A DNA stretch of 61,382 nucleotides, from positions 1 to 61,382 of the forward strand of contig NZ_JAUYTP010000075.1 of NCBI RefSeq assembly GCF_030695125.1, in the 5' to 3' direction. The notes below the pieces were generated by a model. That model did not search any database. It saw only the letters and a program-made list of their open reading frames with translations, and was not told where the DNA came from. The position numbers were made by a program, and so were the translations under genes. Positions 35,508 to 43,558 of the stretch are shown one piece after another (the first letter of the stretch is position 1; each line of letters starts with the position of its first letter). Source of the DNA: Allobosea sp. Its GTDB lineage: Bacteria; Pseudomonadota; Alphaproteobacteria; Rhizobiales; Beijerinckiaceae.

Positions 35508-35920
35508 TCGCGCTCGATACCTCCGTCATTCTGGCCATCGCTCTCGACGAACCCGAGGCCGACGCCTTCAAGGCCCTGTTACGCCATCAGCCTTTGCTGA
35601 TCGGCTGGCCGACCCTGTTCGAGACGCGGGTGGTTTTGGCCGCGAAGGGGTTCGCGAATGCAGCCGAGATCGTCGCGCGCCTCGCCGAGGCCCCCAACGT
35701 CACCGCCCTGCCCTTCGAGGCCAAGCATTATCAAGGGGCCGAGATCGCCTATCAGCGCTACGGCAAGGGGCGCCACCCCGCCGGGCTCAACATGGGCGAT
35801 TGCTTTTCCTATGCGGTGGCGGTCACGGCCAAAGCGCCGCTGCTGTTCAAGGGTAACGACTTCGGGCGCACCGATCTCATCTGCCATCCCGGCTCCATCG
35901 TCCCCGAACGCCGAGCATGA
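35504..35920 (+). CDS. VapC-like PIN-domain toxin
   Basis: A 138-residue PIN RNase. All four acidic positions are visible: Asp in MIALDTSVILAIAL, Glu in TLFETRVVLAAKG, Asp in LNMGDCFSYAVAV, and Asp in GNDFGRTDL. This places it in the VapC branch that cuts tRNA or rRNA. The start is GTG overlapping the antitoxin stop. Its own stop overlaps the integrase start by four bases, so the integrase is translationally coupled to a TA pair, an unusual arrangement. Confidence 0.88.
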   Translation: MIALDTSVILAIALDEPEADAFKALLRHQPLLIGWPTLFETRVVLAAKGFANAAEIVARLAEAPNVTALPFEAKHYQGAEIAYQRYGKGRHPAGLNMGDCFSYAVAVTAKAPLLFKGNDFGRTDLICHPGSIVPERRA

Positions 35921-37116
35921 CGAATTCGCACGCTGATCGGACGGAATTCCCCATGACCGACATCGTCACTCTCGGCGGCTTTGAGAACCGCCGCGCCCTT
36001 CAGCTCGACGCGCTGGCCGGCATTTTGCCGATGGAGCGTCGCGACAAACTCGCGACCATCCTGACCGACGACGATGTCGAGACCTTACGCCACCTCGCCC
36101 GCGAGGGAATGGGTGAGAATTCCCTGCGAGCGCTTGCCTCCGACCTCGCCTATCTCGAGGCCTGGTCAGTCGCCTCGACAGGCTCACCCCTGCCCTGGCC
36201 GGCACCTGAAGGGTTGGTGCTGAAGTTCGTCGCCCATCACCTCTGGGATCCGGCGCGGCGGGCCGAGGACGCCGCCCACGGCATGCCGAACGACGTCGAG
36301 GCTTCCCTGCGCGCCGGCGATCATCTGCGCAGCGACGGGCCCCATGCGAGCTCCACCGTCAAACGGCGCCTGGCTCATTGGGCGACGCTGCACCGCTGGA
36401 AGGGGCTTGAAAGCCCGCTCGGCACGCCTGCGATCCGCACCAGCGTGCGCCTGGCGGTCCGGGCCAGCGCAAAACCGCGCCGGCGCAAGAGCAAGCGCGC
36501 TGTGACGCGCGACATCCTCGACCGGCTGATCGCGACCTGCCAGACCGACCGTCTCGCCGACACACGCGATCTCGCCATCCTGCTCGTCGCCTTCGCATCA
36601 GGCGGACGCCGGCGCAGCGAGGTGGCGCGGCTGCGGCTCGAGCAGCTGAGCGAGGAAGGCGATGTGCCGCTCGATTCCGACGATCCCAACTCGCCTCGCC
36701 TGCCCTGCATGGCGATCGCGCTCGGCCGAACCAAGACGACACAGTCCGACGACGATGCTCGCGTGCTGTTGATCGGCTCAGCCGTCGCGGCCCTGCGCGA
36801 GTGGATCGAGCGGGCCGACATCAAGAAGGGGGCGGTGTTTCGGGCAATCGACCGCTGGGAGGCGATCGACGACCGGGCGCTGACGCCCCAGGCCGTCAAC
36901 CTGATCCTAAAGCGCCGCTGCGCTATGGCGGGTCTCGATCCGGTGGAGTTTTCGGCTCACGGCCTCAGGTCAGGCTATCTGACCGAGGCAGCCCGGAACG
37001 GCGTCGCACTGCCCGCGGCGATGCGCCAGTCGCAGCACCGGTCGGTTCAGCAGGCATCGCGGTACTATAACGACGCCGATCAGGCGCTCGGAAAGGCTGC
37101 AAGACTGGCGATCTAA
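35917..37116 (+). CDS. Tyrosine-type site-specific integrase/recombinase
   Basis: A 399-residue tyrosine recombinase. The N-terminal SAM-like core-binding domain covers residues about 40-180. Catalytic residues are visible: Arg in ASGGRRRSEVARLRLEQL, Lys of the beta-hairpin in the LGRTKTTQSDD region, HGLRSGY (HxxR), and the C-terminal Tyr in QQASRYYNDADQ. It probably resolves plasmid multimers or integrates an element. No att site is identified near it; a weak stem (GTCACC ... GGTGAC, 37118-37143) follows the stop. The start ATG overlaps the vapC stop; a second ATG at 35953 is possible. Confidence 0.88.
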   Translation: MTNSHADRTEFPMTDIVTLGGFENRRALQLDALAGILPMERRDKLATILTDDDVETLRHLAREGMGENSLRALASDLAYLEAWSVASTGSPLPWPAPEGLVLKFVAHHLWDPARRAEDAAHGMPNDVEASLRAGDHLRSDGPHASSTVKRRLAHWATLHRWKGLESPLGTPAIRTSVRLAVRASAKPRRRKSKRAVTRDILDRLIATCQTDRLADTRDLAILLVAFASGGRRRSEVARLRLEQLSEEGDVPLDSDDPNSPRLPCMAIALGRTKTTQSDDDARVLLIGSAVAALREWIERADIKKGAVFRAIDRWEAIDDRALTPQAVNLILKRRCAMAGLDPVEFSAHGLRSGYLTEAARNGVALPAAMRQSQHRSVQQASRYYNDADQALGKAARLAI

Positions 37117-37205
37117 GTCACCACTTTTCGCAAGCGTCGGTGACCGAATAACAGATGAGCGCTGGCGCTTGAGCGCCTCTCCAACCCAGATCCTTGCTCA
37201 GAAAC

Positions 37206-37673
37206 TCACGCCGATGCTTTGGCGCGGGTTGTTTTTGCGCGAGGTGCCGGCTTCGGCGCGGGGCCGGCCGCAGCCTTGCGACCCAGACCCATCGACTTGG
37301 CGAGCGCAGAGCGCGCTTCTGCATAGGCGGGAGCGACCATCGGGTAGTCCGAAGGCAGGCCCCACTTTACGCGATATTGTTCAGGCGTCAGGCCATAGGA
37401 GGTGTTGAGGTGACGCTTCAGGGATTTAAACTTCTTGCCGTCTTCCAGGCAGATGATCGCATCTGGCGTGACCGACTTCCGAATTGGAACCGCTGGAATG
37501 AGAGCGACGGTAGGAGCAGGGGCCGCCTCCGAGCCAAGGCCCGCAAGCGCCGAATAGGTGCTCGCGATCAAGTTAACGAGGTCGGCCGGCTGAACGTTAT
37601 TGTTCGAGACATAGGCAGAAACAATCGAGGTCGTCAGCTCAAGAAGCTCGGCATTTTCTGTGATTTCGGACAT
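37206..37673 (-). CDS. Ros/MucR-family transcriptional regulator
   Basis: A 155-residue MucR-type regulator. The zinc-finger region reads ICLEDGKKFKSLKRHLNTSY, where the second His of the usual RTHY is Ser and the second Cys position is Asp; thus one or two of the four classical ligands are replaced. Zinc-free MucR relatives are known in rhizobia. The C-terminal tail is Lys/Ala/Pro-rich and AT-hook-like (AKTTRAKASA). Such proteins are H-NS-like silencers of AT-rich DNA. The ATG 37673 matches the family start; a four-residue longer form is possible. Confidence 0.88.
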   Translation of the reverse strand: MSEITENAELLELTTSIVSAYVSNNNVQPADLVNLIASTYSALAGLGSEAAPAPTVALIPAVPIRKSVTPDAIICLEDGKKFKSLKRHLNTSYGLTPEQYRVKWGLPSDYPMVAPAYAEARSALAKSMGLGRKAAAGPAPKPAPRAKTTRAKASA

Positions 37674-37840
37674 TGTTCTCTCCAAGGCCGCCGGAGTGTT
37701 CTGGGATATTTCCTCAAACTCCGGGATATCTATAACCCCGAGCAGGGTCTACCTAAATTCGACGTGTAAGACGCAATAGCCGTGCAGAACCGGAGCGATA
37801 ATCGCGTCCGATTCTGCACCTCACGTGTGTCGAAATCAGA

Positions 37841-38113
37841 TCAGGCGACGGTATCGGCCAGATCCTTGGCAACCTTGAATTTGACGACGGTCTTTGCGGG
37901 CACGTCGATCATCGCACCGGTCGAGGGATTGCGGGCCTGGCGCGCATCGCGCTTGGCGACCGCAAGCTTCCCGATACCACCAAGCGTGACGTCGCCACCC
38001 TCCTTCAGGGTCTTCGCTGCGACCTCGGCAAGGGACGCCAGCACGGCGGCGACATCAGCCTTGGTCTTGCCGGTGGCTTCGGCAACCGCTGCAATGAGTT
38101 CGTTCTTCGTCAT
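37841..38113 (-). CDS. HU-family nucleoid DNA-binding protein
   Basis: A 90-residue HU-type protein with the usual beginning (MTKNELIAAVAEATGKTKAD) and the DNA-intercalating arm RNPSTGAMIDVPAKTVVKFK. It bends and compacts DNA and may help replication or the integrase next to it. The length and sequence are complete. The ATG 38113 is the family start; the open frame upstream is rejected. Plasmid-borne HU proteins can limit the effect of the plasmid on the host nucleoid, which is an inference here. Confidence 0.93.
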   Translation of the reverse strand: MTKNELIAAVAEATGKTKADVAAVLASLAEVAAKTLKEGGDVTLGGIGKLAVAKRDARQARNPSTGAMIDVPAKTVVKFKVAKDLADTVA

Positions 38114-38248
38114 TGAAAATCTCGCTGATTCAGGGGAAATCGCGCCCCGAATATCTGAAACTGGCCAGAGGGCAAGCATTCACGCGATTATGCCGGATCG
38201 CAATCGACGGTCCGTACCCCTCGCAGTCCTATTCCGCATAGGCCGCAG

Positions 38249-38521
38249 TCAGCGAAGTCGGTAGCCTCGCGCCACCTTACGCGTCAGCCAAACGTCGAGC
38301 GATTCAGCGGCGGCAGCATGATCGGCGTGAAGATCGAGGCGACGCCGCCCATTGGCTCCGATGCGCCCCCATTCGCGGATCAAAGCCGTGTCGCCAAACA
38401 ACGTCGGTTCGATCGCCAGCACATAGAAGCGCGCCATGTTGCAGCCCTCGTCCCGGCGCTCCAGCACTAGCATCTGCAGTTTACCCGTGGTGGTCTCGCG
38501 CGCGACATCCATGCACGACAT
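38249..38521 (-). CDS. WGR-domain protein
   Basis: A 90-residue protein that consists almost wholly of a WGR domain: NMARFYVLAIEPTLFGDTAL, then REWGRIGANGRRRLDLHADH with the WGR motif. WGR domains bind nucleic acids and in eukaryotes occur in PARPs; short bacterial WGR proteins are common on alphaproteobacterial plasmids, with unknown function. The ATG at 38521 is preferred to a TTG at 38554 and is uncertain. Confidence 0.8.
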   Translation of the reverse strand: MSCMDVARETTTGKLQMLVLERRDEGCNMARFYVLAIEPTLFGDTALIREWGRIGANGRRRLDLHADHAAAAESLDVWLTRKVARGYRLR

Positions 38522-38820
38522 CTCGCGCGCCGTGACAGGATCGGTCCAACGCAAAGCCTGAATCGATCAGCCCGCATTGATTCAGACCGGTGATACGTCG
38601 CCCATATCGGCGCCGAGCCCGTGGCGCTCTCTCCAGGGCAATCGGTTTCGGCAATATCCCCGAAGGTGCTCGTGGGAGATGCCCGAGCTACCTCTCGCAT
38701 CCAGGTCCGCGCCATTTTAACCAAACCAGCGGGACGGCAGGCTGTGAAACGGTCTATCCTCGTCGCGCTGTCGCCTCACCCCGACGCGCGCGATCACTGC
38801 AATGTCCCGAAGGCTACCGC

Positions 38821-39054
38821 ATGAATGAAAAATCGAAGCAGCGTGTCGACGCCGATAATGCGTTTCTGAGGACCCAGACGCAATCGATGGTGCGCGATCG
38901 CATCTTGTCGGAAAGCGACACCATCGCCCAGATGCGAGACGCCAATACGGCCCGGCTGAGAGAATTACGCCTGCAGAAGGAGATGCAAGCGCGCGAGGCG
39001 GCGGCGGCAATCCCGCCCAAGCCCAATCCTGGAAAACGCCCAAAGCACGATTGA
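38821..39054 (+). CDS. Small helical hypothetical protein
   Basis: A 77-residue hydrophilic protein, probably one long helix or coiled coil (VDADNAFLRTQTQSMVRDRI, then ESDTIAQMRDANTARLRELR), with a Pro/Lys-rich tail (IPPKPNPGKRPKHD). Family unknown. The ATG begins the helical region; the longer frame upstream has no sense. Bases 38522-38820 hold no supported gene. It is convergent with the hypothetical gene at 39114-39353. Confidence 0.5.
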   Translation: MNEKSKQRVDADNAFLRTQTQSMVRDRILSESDTIAQMRDANTARLRELRLQKEMQAREAAAAIPPKPNPGKRPKHD

Positions 39055-39113
39055 AAACGACGATATTGATCTCCTTGCCCGGGAAACCCTCGTCGGATCA
39101 GCAGCTCGGCCCT

Positions 39114-39353
39114 TCAGCGTGAAACTGTGTCCAAGCGAGGCCGGCTGGCAAGCACGCGACGATCGGTCGGGCGTGCGGTGAAATCATCTGACGCCTTCAG
39201 TGCCGCCACGACGCACGGACGAACATAAGCGCGCATTTCGGCCCGCCAATGTTCAGTCATGGTCTCCCACCGAAACTGATGGGGATCGCGGACGGACTCG
39301 TGCAAAGCCTTTGCGGCTGCCTCGACAGCCTCTGAAACACGACGCTGATTCAT
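39114..39353 (-). CDS. Hypothetical protein
   Basis: A 79-residue hydrophilic protein (MNQRRVSEAVEAAAKALHES, then EHWRAEMRAYVRPCVVAALK). Helical character and similarity of layout to small plasmid proteins suggest a real gene, but I recognise no family. It lies just downstream of repC on the same strand. The ATG 39353 is chosen over one four codons upstream. Confidence 0.45.
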   Translation of the reverse strand: MNQRRVSEAVEAAAKALHESVRDPHQFRWETMTEHWRAEMRAYVRPCVVAALKASDDFTARPTDRRVLASRPRLDTVSR

Positions 39354-39479
39354 GACCGCCCCCAAAACAACCCGACCGAAGAACTATGAAGTCCGTTCCC
39401 TACAGCAAAGCGAAACGAGAGATCCCTGTCGACTGATTTTGCACGTTAAACTTGACGAAGGTCGACCTGATCCGTGCCA

Positions 39480-40709
39480 CTACGCTCGCTTCTTGTCGCG
39501 CTTGCGACTGCCAATCAGCGCCATCAGCATTGGTCCGAGCGAGAATTCGCCGGCCTCGGCCCTTCGCGTCAGCCCCCGCAGATATCCGCCAGCGCTGCTG
39601 ATCGCCTCACCGCGCTGCAGGATAGCCGCCACGACGATCGCAGCCTGAACTTCGCCCATGATGCCCGTCGCCTCGTTCCAGGCGCTCGGGCTGATGCCCA
39701 ACATCGGTCTGACCACCGCCGCCGACGCCAGGAAGTCGCGCCAGTTCAAGATCCCACCCTTCGAGTAGTCGATGAGATCGGGGCATGCGTCCAAAACCAT
39801 CCCGAGTGGGAACGTCCCCTCCGGCATCCGCTTCGGTTCCGGCACGATCTCCAAACCGCCGACCCTGCTTTCTGGAAAGCGTGGTTCAAGATCAATAGGG
39901 GAGTCTGGATTTGAATTCTGTATGTGGCGCTCATTCTGAGACTCATTGCCGCTCATATTTTGAGTTTTAATATGAGTTTCCAAGAGGTTGAGGATCTCGT
40001 CGGCAAGCAGGGAGAGTTCCTCGGCGATCGGCTCCAGTGCTAAGCGCGTCGGACTGCGCGGAATCCGCGCCATGATGCCTCGGTAGAGCTCGTGGATATC
40101 AGCCCAGCCGGCCGGCCCATGCCCGGCTTGTTGCGTGGGGACGCTCTCATCGAGACCTGTCGCGATCATCTTGACGATGTCGCGTCGGCAGATCGTGATG
40201 CGCTCTTTGACCAGGCGCAAAGCCCGTGCTTCCGCCTCGACCTCGTCCGCAAGCGCTTCGAATTCTTCCGCCCTCACCACGAGCGGGGCCAGGTCGAAGC
40301 CGAAGGCGAACTCGATCTCCCCTCCCCTGCCCTTGCGGGCGTAGCGCTTCCCATTGGGACTGTCGCGTCTGACGATCAACCCAGCGTCGACCAGAGCCGC
40401 CAGATGACGCCTGAGCGTTGCCATCGGCATGCCGTGCGCCCGCAGTCCGAGCTGGTGGTTCGAGGGGAAGACAATCAACCCCTCGCCCGTCAGGACGGTT
40501 TCCGGATGAAACGACAGCAGCGCGTCTAGGACAGCCAATGCGCGCTCGGGCACGCCGAGGGCGTTCTTCGCCGTGCAGATCGCTCGGAAGATATTCCATT
40601 TGTGGACCGCTTTCTCCGGCGGTCGCGTTTTCGCGCTCGCCTGGCTTGCCACATGGGCAAGTGTCAGCGATCGCCGCCCAAAGGGCGTCGTCGAGAGTCG
40701 TGGTTCCAT
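39480..40709 (-). CDS. repC: Replication initiator RepC
   Basis: A 409-residue RepC, the rate-limiting replication initiator of alphaproteobacterial repABC plasmids. The N-terminal DNA-binding part is recognisable (LTGEGLIVFPSNHQLGLRAH, then MATLRRHLAALVDAGLIVRR), followed by SPNGKRYARKGRGGEIEFAF, and the C-terminal IMGEVQAAIVVAAILQRGEA and SSAGGYLRGLTRRAEAGEFS. It acts on an origin within its own coding sequence; an AT-rich segment with an inverted repeat is present at 39903-39985. Expression is limited by the counter-transcribed RNA between repB and repC. Confidence 0.95.
   Translation of the reverse strand: MEPRLSTTPFGRRSLTLAHVASQASAKTRPPEKAVHKWNIFRAICTAKNALGVPERALAVLDALLSFHPETVLTGEGLIVFPSNHQLGLRAHGMPMATLRRHLAALVDAGLIVRRDSPNGKRYARKGRGGEIEFAFGFDLAPLVVRAEEFEALADEVEAEARALRLVKERITICRRDIVKMIATGLDESVPTQQAGHGPAGWADIHELYRGIMARIPRSPTRLALEPIAEELSLLADEILNLLETHIKTQNMSGNESQNERHIQNSNPDSPIDLEPRFPESRVGGLEIVPEPKRMPEGTFPLGMVLDACPDLIDYSKGGILNWRDFLASAAVVRPMLGISPSAWNEATGIMGEVQAAIVVAAILQRGEAISSAGGYLRGLTRRAEAGEFSLGPMLMALIGSRKRDKKRA
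39903..39985. other. Candidate replication origin inside repC
   Basis: This is the most AT-rich segment of the gene, with a perfect inverted repeat CTCATATT (39952-39959) / AATATGAG (39969-39976) and several CTCATT/TGAG words. In repABC plasmids the origin lies in an AT-rich patch of repC, and this fits. No binding has been shown. Confidence 0.6.
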
Positions 40710-40777
40710 GATCCTTGCCTCGTTTAGGGCAAAGGAAATCGGCTCGCCGAAACGGCGCTAAATCTCGCAAGAGACTC

Positions 40778-40806
40778 TTGACGGTGATTCGTGGAAGTGC
40801 GATTCT
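40778..40806 (+). promoter_or_regulatory. Promoter of the repABC counter-transcribed RNA
   Basis: TTGACG (40778-40783) and GATTCT (40801-40806) with a 17-base spacer form a sigma-70-like promoter on the plus strand, opposite to repC, ending about 22 bases before a terminator hairpin. Confidence 0.65.
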
Positions 40807-40812
40807 CAGACT

Positions 40813-40862
40813 GCCAGGTATGAGAAGGGCTTCCGGAACTCCGTTTCGGGGGCCTTTTTCTT
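40813..40862 (+). ncRNA. Counter-transcribed RNA (incompatibility/copy-number control)
   Basis: The transcript would start near 40812-40814 and end in a stem (about 40828-40839 with 40843-40854, three-base loop, G:T pairs included) followed by TTTTTCTTTG at 40855-40864. A short antisense RNA between repB and repC is standard in repABC plasmids; it binds the repC leader and lowers RepC synthesis. The length of about 50 nucleotides is normal. The hairpin would serve as terminator for the RNA and as part of the target leader. Confidence 0.75.
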
Positions 40863-40900
40863 TGCTTCAAACGCTCCTTTTTGATGGTCAGTTACGTGGG

Positions 40901-41884
40901 TCAGGCATCTGCACGGCGCTTGAAGGCCGCGTAGATCTCAGGAATCGTCTCGACGAGATAAGCGCCGAAATCGGCAGCCACCGTCTTGTCGATTGTAACG
41001 GTCACTGCTTTTGCGTCATCACGGATGCTCGCGACTTGAAGGCCGTCTTCGGATTTCCAAATTGTTGGCCGCTGGGTCTTGGGCTTCTTCGGCGCTACAG
41101 CCTCGAAAATCTTGCCGAAGCGCTCATCTGAACTTAGCGCCGAGAAGTGTACTCCGCCTGCCGCCTTACGCGCCTTTTCGAGGGGAGCCGCACCGTCGAG
41201 CCGTGTCGACAACTCAATCCAACGATCGCGCCCTGCCTTCGGCGCAGGCCCGATGGCTTCGATGATGTCGGAGGGGATTTTGACGGCTGAGGAGATGAGA
41301 CGGGACAACCCCGACTTGTCGACCGACAAAGCCGACATGATCGTATCACGAGTGAAACCGCTCTCTTCCAGGCGAGCTGCGAAAAGAGCTTTTTCGATGA
41401 ACGAAAGATCCGTCCGGGCGCTGTTTTCTTGTCCTTGCGCAACGACCAGCTGCTCGTCCGACAGAGGCTTCACTATCGCGCGAACAGTCCGCCCGAGCTC
41501 CTTCAAAGCTCTCAAACGTCGCCGACCATAGGCGATCTGATAGCGCCCCTCGTGGCTCGGATGAGGGCGAACCAGGATGGGTACCTGCTGGCCATGCTCC
41601 CGGATGGATGCGACTAAGAGATGATGGTCATCGCTTGTGTCAGCCAGACGATCCGCGATCAGAGACGCGTCGATTATCTCGGCGGCGAGATCGAGTACCG
41701 CGTGCGCCTTCATCTGCTCAATCGAACGCGTCACCGCGCCGATAGCGCCGCCTCGCGGCCCAAATGCGCTCGACTGCAGGCCCTGGATTGGCTGTATCGG
41801 ACCCGTCGGCTGAGGCGCGCCTGCGGAGTTGCCGGCCGGCAACTTTTCATCGAGCAGTCCGGCCAAGAGGTTCTTGCGAGCCAT
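40901..41884 (-). CDS. repB: Partition protein RepB (ParB family)
   Basis: A 327-residue ParB-type centromere-binding protein of the repABC class: ARKNLLAGLLDEKLPAGNS at the start, the box II-like RYQIAYGRRRLRALKELG, EQLVVAQGQENSARTDLSFI, and a downstream HTH (IMSALSVDKSGLSRLISSA). It binds parS sites and stimulates RepA ATPase for plasmid segregation. Its ATG overlaps the repA stop by one base. A parS-like palindrome is encoded in codons of LPAGN at 41828-41843. Confidence 0.95.
   Translation of the reverse strand: MARKNLLAGLLDEKLPAGNSAGAPQPTGPIQPIQGLQSSAFGPRGGAIGAVTRSIEQMKAHAVLDLAAEIIDASLIADRLADTSDDHHLLVASIREHGQQVPILVRPHPSHEGRYQIAYGRRRLRALKELGRTVRAIVKPLSDEQLVVAQGQENSARTDLSFIEKALFAARLEESGFTRDTIMSALSVDKSGLSRLISSAVKIPSDIIEAIGPAPKAGRDRWIELSTRLDGAAPLEKARKAAGGVHFSALSSDERFGKIFEAVAPKKPKTQRPTIWKSEDGLQVASIRDDAKAVTVTIDKTVAADFGAYLVETIPEIYAAFKRRADA
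41828..41843. promoter_or_regulatory. parS-like palindrome within repB
   Basis: GTTGCCGGCCGGCAAC is a perfect 16-base palindrome that fits the repABC parS pattern (GTTnnCnnnnGnnAAC). An identical copy lies at 43226-43241. Confidence 0.85.
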
Positions 41885-43092
41885 CAGCCTCGCCCCCAGG
41901 CTGAGAGGATAAGTTGCTCGATCTCGCCATTGACGTTGTCCAATGCCTCAAGCGCTCGATCATATGTCGCTCGAGTGAACTGATCGCGGCTGACCTCGTA
42001 GAGCGTTTGTTTGGTGATTCCGGCATCCGAAATGGCCGTGCTCTTGAGCATCGGGTAATTCAGTACATGTTCTCCGAACATGGAGCGCATGAAGGACATC
42101 ATTTGGTTCTGAGGGCCGTCACCAGGCTCATATCGCGTGATAAGATAGCGCATCCAATCATATCCCATGTTGCCGCCGGCATTGGCGACAACGCCGAGCA
42201 AATCGGATGTCATGATCAGAAACTGGCACATCGACATGACGTCCAGCATCTGAGGGTGAACCGTAACGAGAACCGCCGTAGCACAACACAAGGCTGACAG
42301 GGTCAGAAAGCCGAGTTGGGGAGGGCAGTCGACAACTACGATGTCGTAGTCGTCGGCAACCGATGCCAGCGCCGCATCCATCCGGGTGAAGAACATCATC
42401 TCCATCTGCTTCTGACCCATCAGAGCTTTCGGAGTTTCGTGCTCGAACTCCATGAGCTCAAGATTGCCCGGCACCAGATCGAGATTGGCGAAGTACGTCT
42501 TCCTGATGATCTCTTTTAGGTCGCGGCGTTGATCGTCATAACGAATTGCGCCGTAGAGCGTCTGATTGTCGCCGACGTCGAACTCTGGCTGGAAGCCGTG
42601 AAGCGCCGACAGGCTCGCCTGGGGGTCGAGATCGATCGCCAAGACGCGGTATCCCCGCAGCGCATGATATTGGGCTAAATGCGCTGCAGTCGTCGTCTTG
42701 CCGCTGCCACCCTTGAAATTGACAACGGTGATGACCTGGAGATGCTCGTTGCGGTCACGGCGCGGAACGTATCGTCGATCTGCCTTGCTGCCGATATCGA
42801 GAAATTCCCTCAGCGCCTGGATATCTTCGACCGTGTATGACCGCCGACCCTGCCGGCCGACATCGACCTGCGGGCCCTTGCCTTCAAGAGAAAGTCGCCG
42901 CAGGTAGCCGTCGTTTATGCCAATCAGCTTTGCGGCTTCGATCGACGAAAATCGCCGAAGCGTCTTGCGGGCTTCCGGCGGAAACAGCTGGAGCCTATGG
43001 GCTTGCAATTTCGACGACAATTCTCGCGCATGTGCGCCGACCAGCTCGTGGATCGCCTTCTTGGGATGGGCAAGACTAAGGGCGGGTTCCAC
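41884..43092 (-). CDS. repA: Partition ATPase RepA (ParA family)
   Basis: A 402-residue ParA-type ATPase. It has an N-terminal HTH-like part (ASKLQAH region and SSIEAAKLIGINDGYLRRLS) and a deviant Walker A (NFKGGSGKTTTAAHLAQYHA), then DLDPQASLSALHGFQPE, and IVVDCPPQLGFLTLSALCCA. With RepB it segregates the plasmid and represses the repABC promoter. The start is GTG (43092); the operon order repA-repB-repC on the minus strand is complete. Regulation is probably by RepA-RepB binding in 43093-43241. Confidence 0.95.
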   Translation of the reverse strand: MEPALSLAHPKKAIHELVGAHARELSSKLQAHRLQLFPPEARKTLRRFSSIEAAKLIGINDGYLRRLSLEGKGPQVDVGRQGRRSYTVEDIQALREFLDIGSKADRRYVPRRDRNEHLQVITVVNFKGGSGKTTTAAHLAQYHALRGYRVLAIDLDPQASLSALHGFQPEFDVGDNQTLYGAIRYDDQRRDLKEIIRKTYFANLDLVPGNLELMEFEHETPKALMGQKQMEMMFFTRMDAALASVADDYDIVVVDCPPQLGFLTLSALCCATAVLVTVHPQMLDVMSMCQFLIMTSDLLGVVANAGGNMGYDWMRYLITRYEPGDGPQNQMMSFMRSMFGEHVLNYPMLKSTAISDAGITKQTLYEVSRDQFTRATYDRALEALDNVNGEIEQLILSAWGRG

Positions 43093-43558
43093 GGGCGTCT
43101 CGCGTAAACACGGAAAGTGGCGCGCATTGCGCCGAATACCGTGACAAGATCACCCGATTCCCTGAGTCTGGCAAGCGATTAAGGGTTAACGAGTGGTTAA
43201 CGCCCATTTGGCCTCGTTTGGCAAAGTTGCCGGCCGGCAACTCGCTCCTAGCGCGCGAGGCTAAGCGCAGAGTTGGCTCGGACATTTTAGGGGCAAAACT
43301 TTCACCCCTCGCGGGAGACCAAATGCAAGCCAGAGCTAGGCCTTTTCAAGGGACGTCAGGCAGCGTCCGAGACGGCCAATTGCCTTCTCGGAGCAAAAAT
43401 GGACGCCGCTATCCTGATCGTGTCAAAAGACATAGGTACAATCTGAATTTGATGCTGTGAGGCTGCGACAATCTCTGGGGTGGGTGTGCGCGACGGCCAG
43501 ACGTCATCCTTCGGCGCTGCACCATGCGCTGATGCTCACAAAATGCGAACAGGCAGTC
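43093..43558. other. Divergent control region between repA and the KaiC-like gene
   Basis: There are 466 bases without a gene. It carries a parS-like palindrome (43226-43241) and two direct copies of GGTTAAC (43184-43190 and 43195-43201, 11-base period), which are candidate RepA/RepB sites near the repA promoter. The part 43300-43558 holds the promoter of the KaiC-like operon; no clear motif is seen there. Confidence 0.6.
43226..43241. promoter_or_regulatory. parS-like palindrome upstream of repA
   Basis: This second copy of GTTGCCGGCCGGCAAC lies about 134 bases before repA and is identical to the copy within repB. Two sites, one in repB and one near the repA promoter, would allow both partition and RepB-dependent repression. 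Confidence 0.85.
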
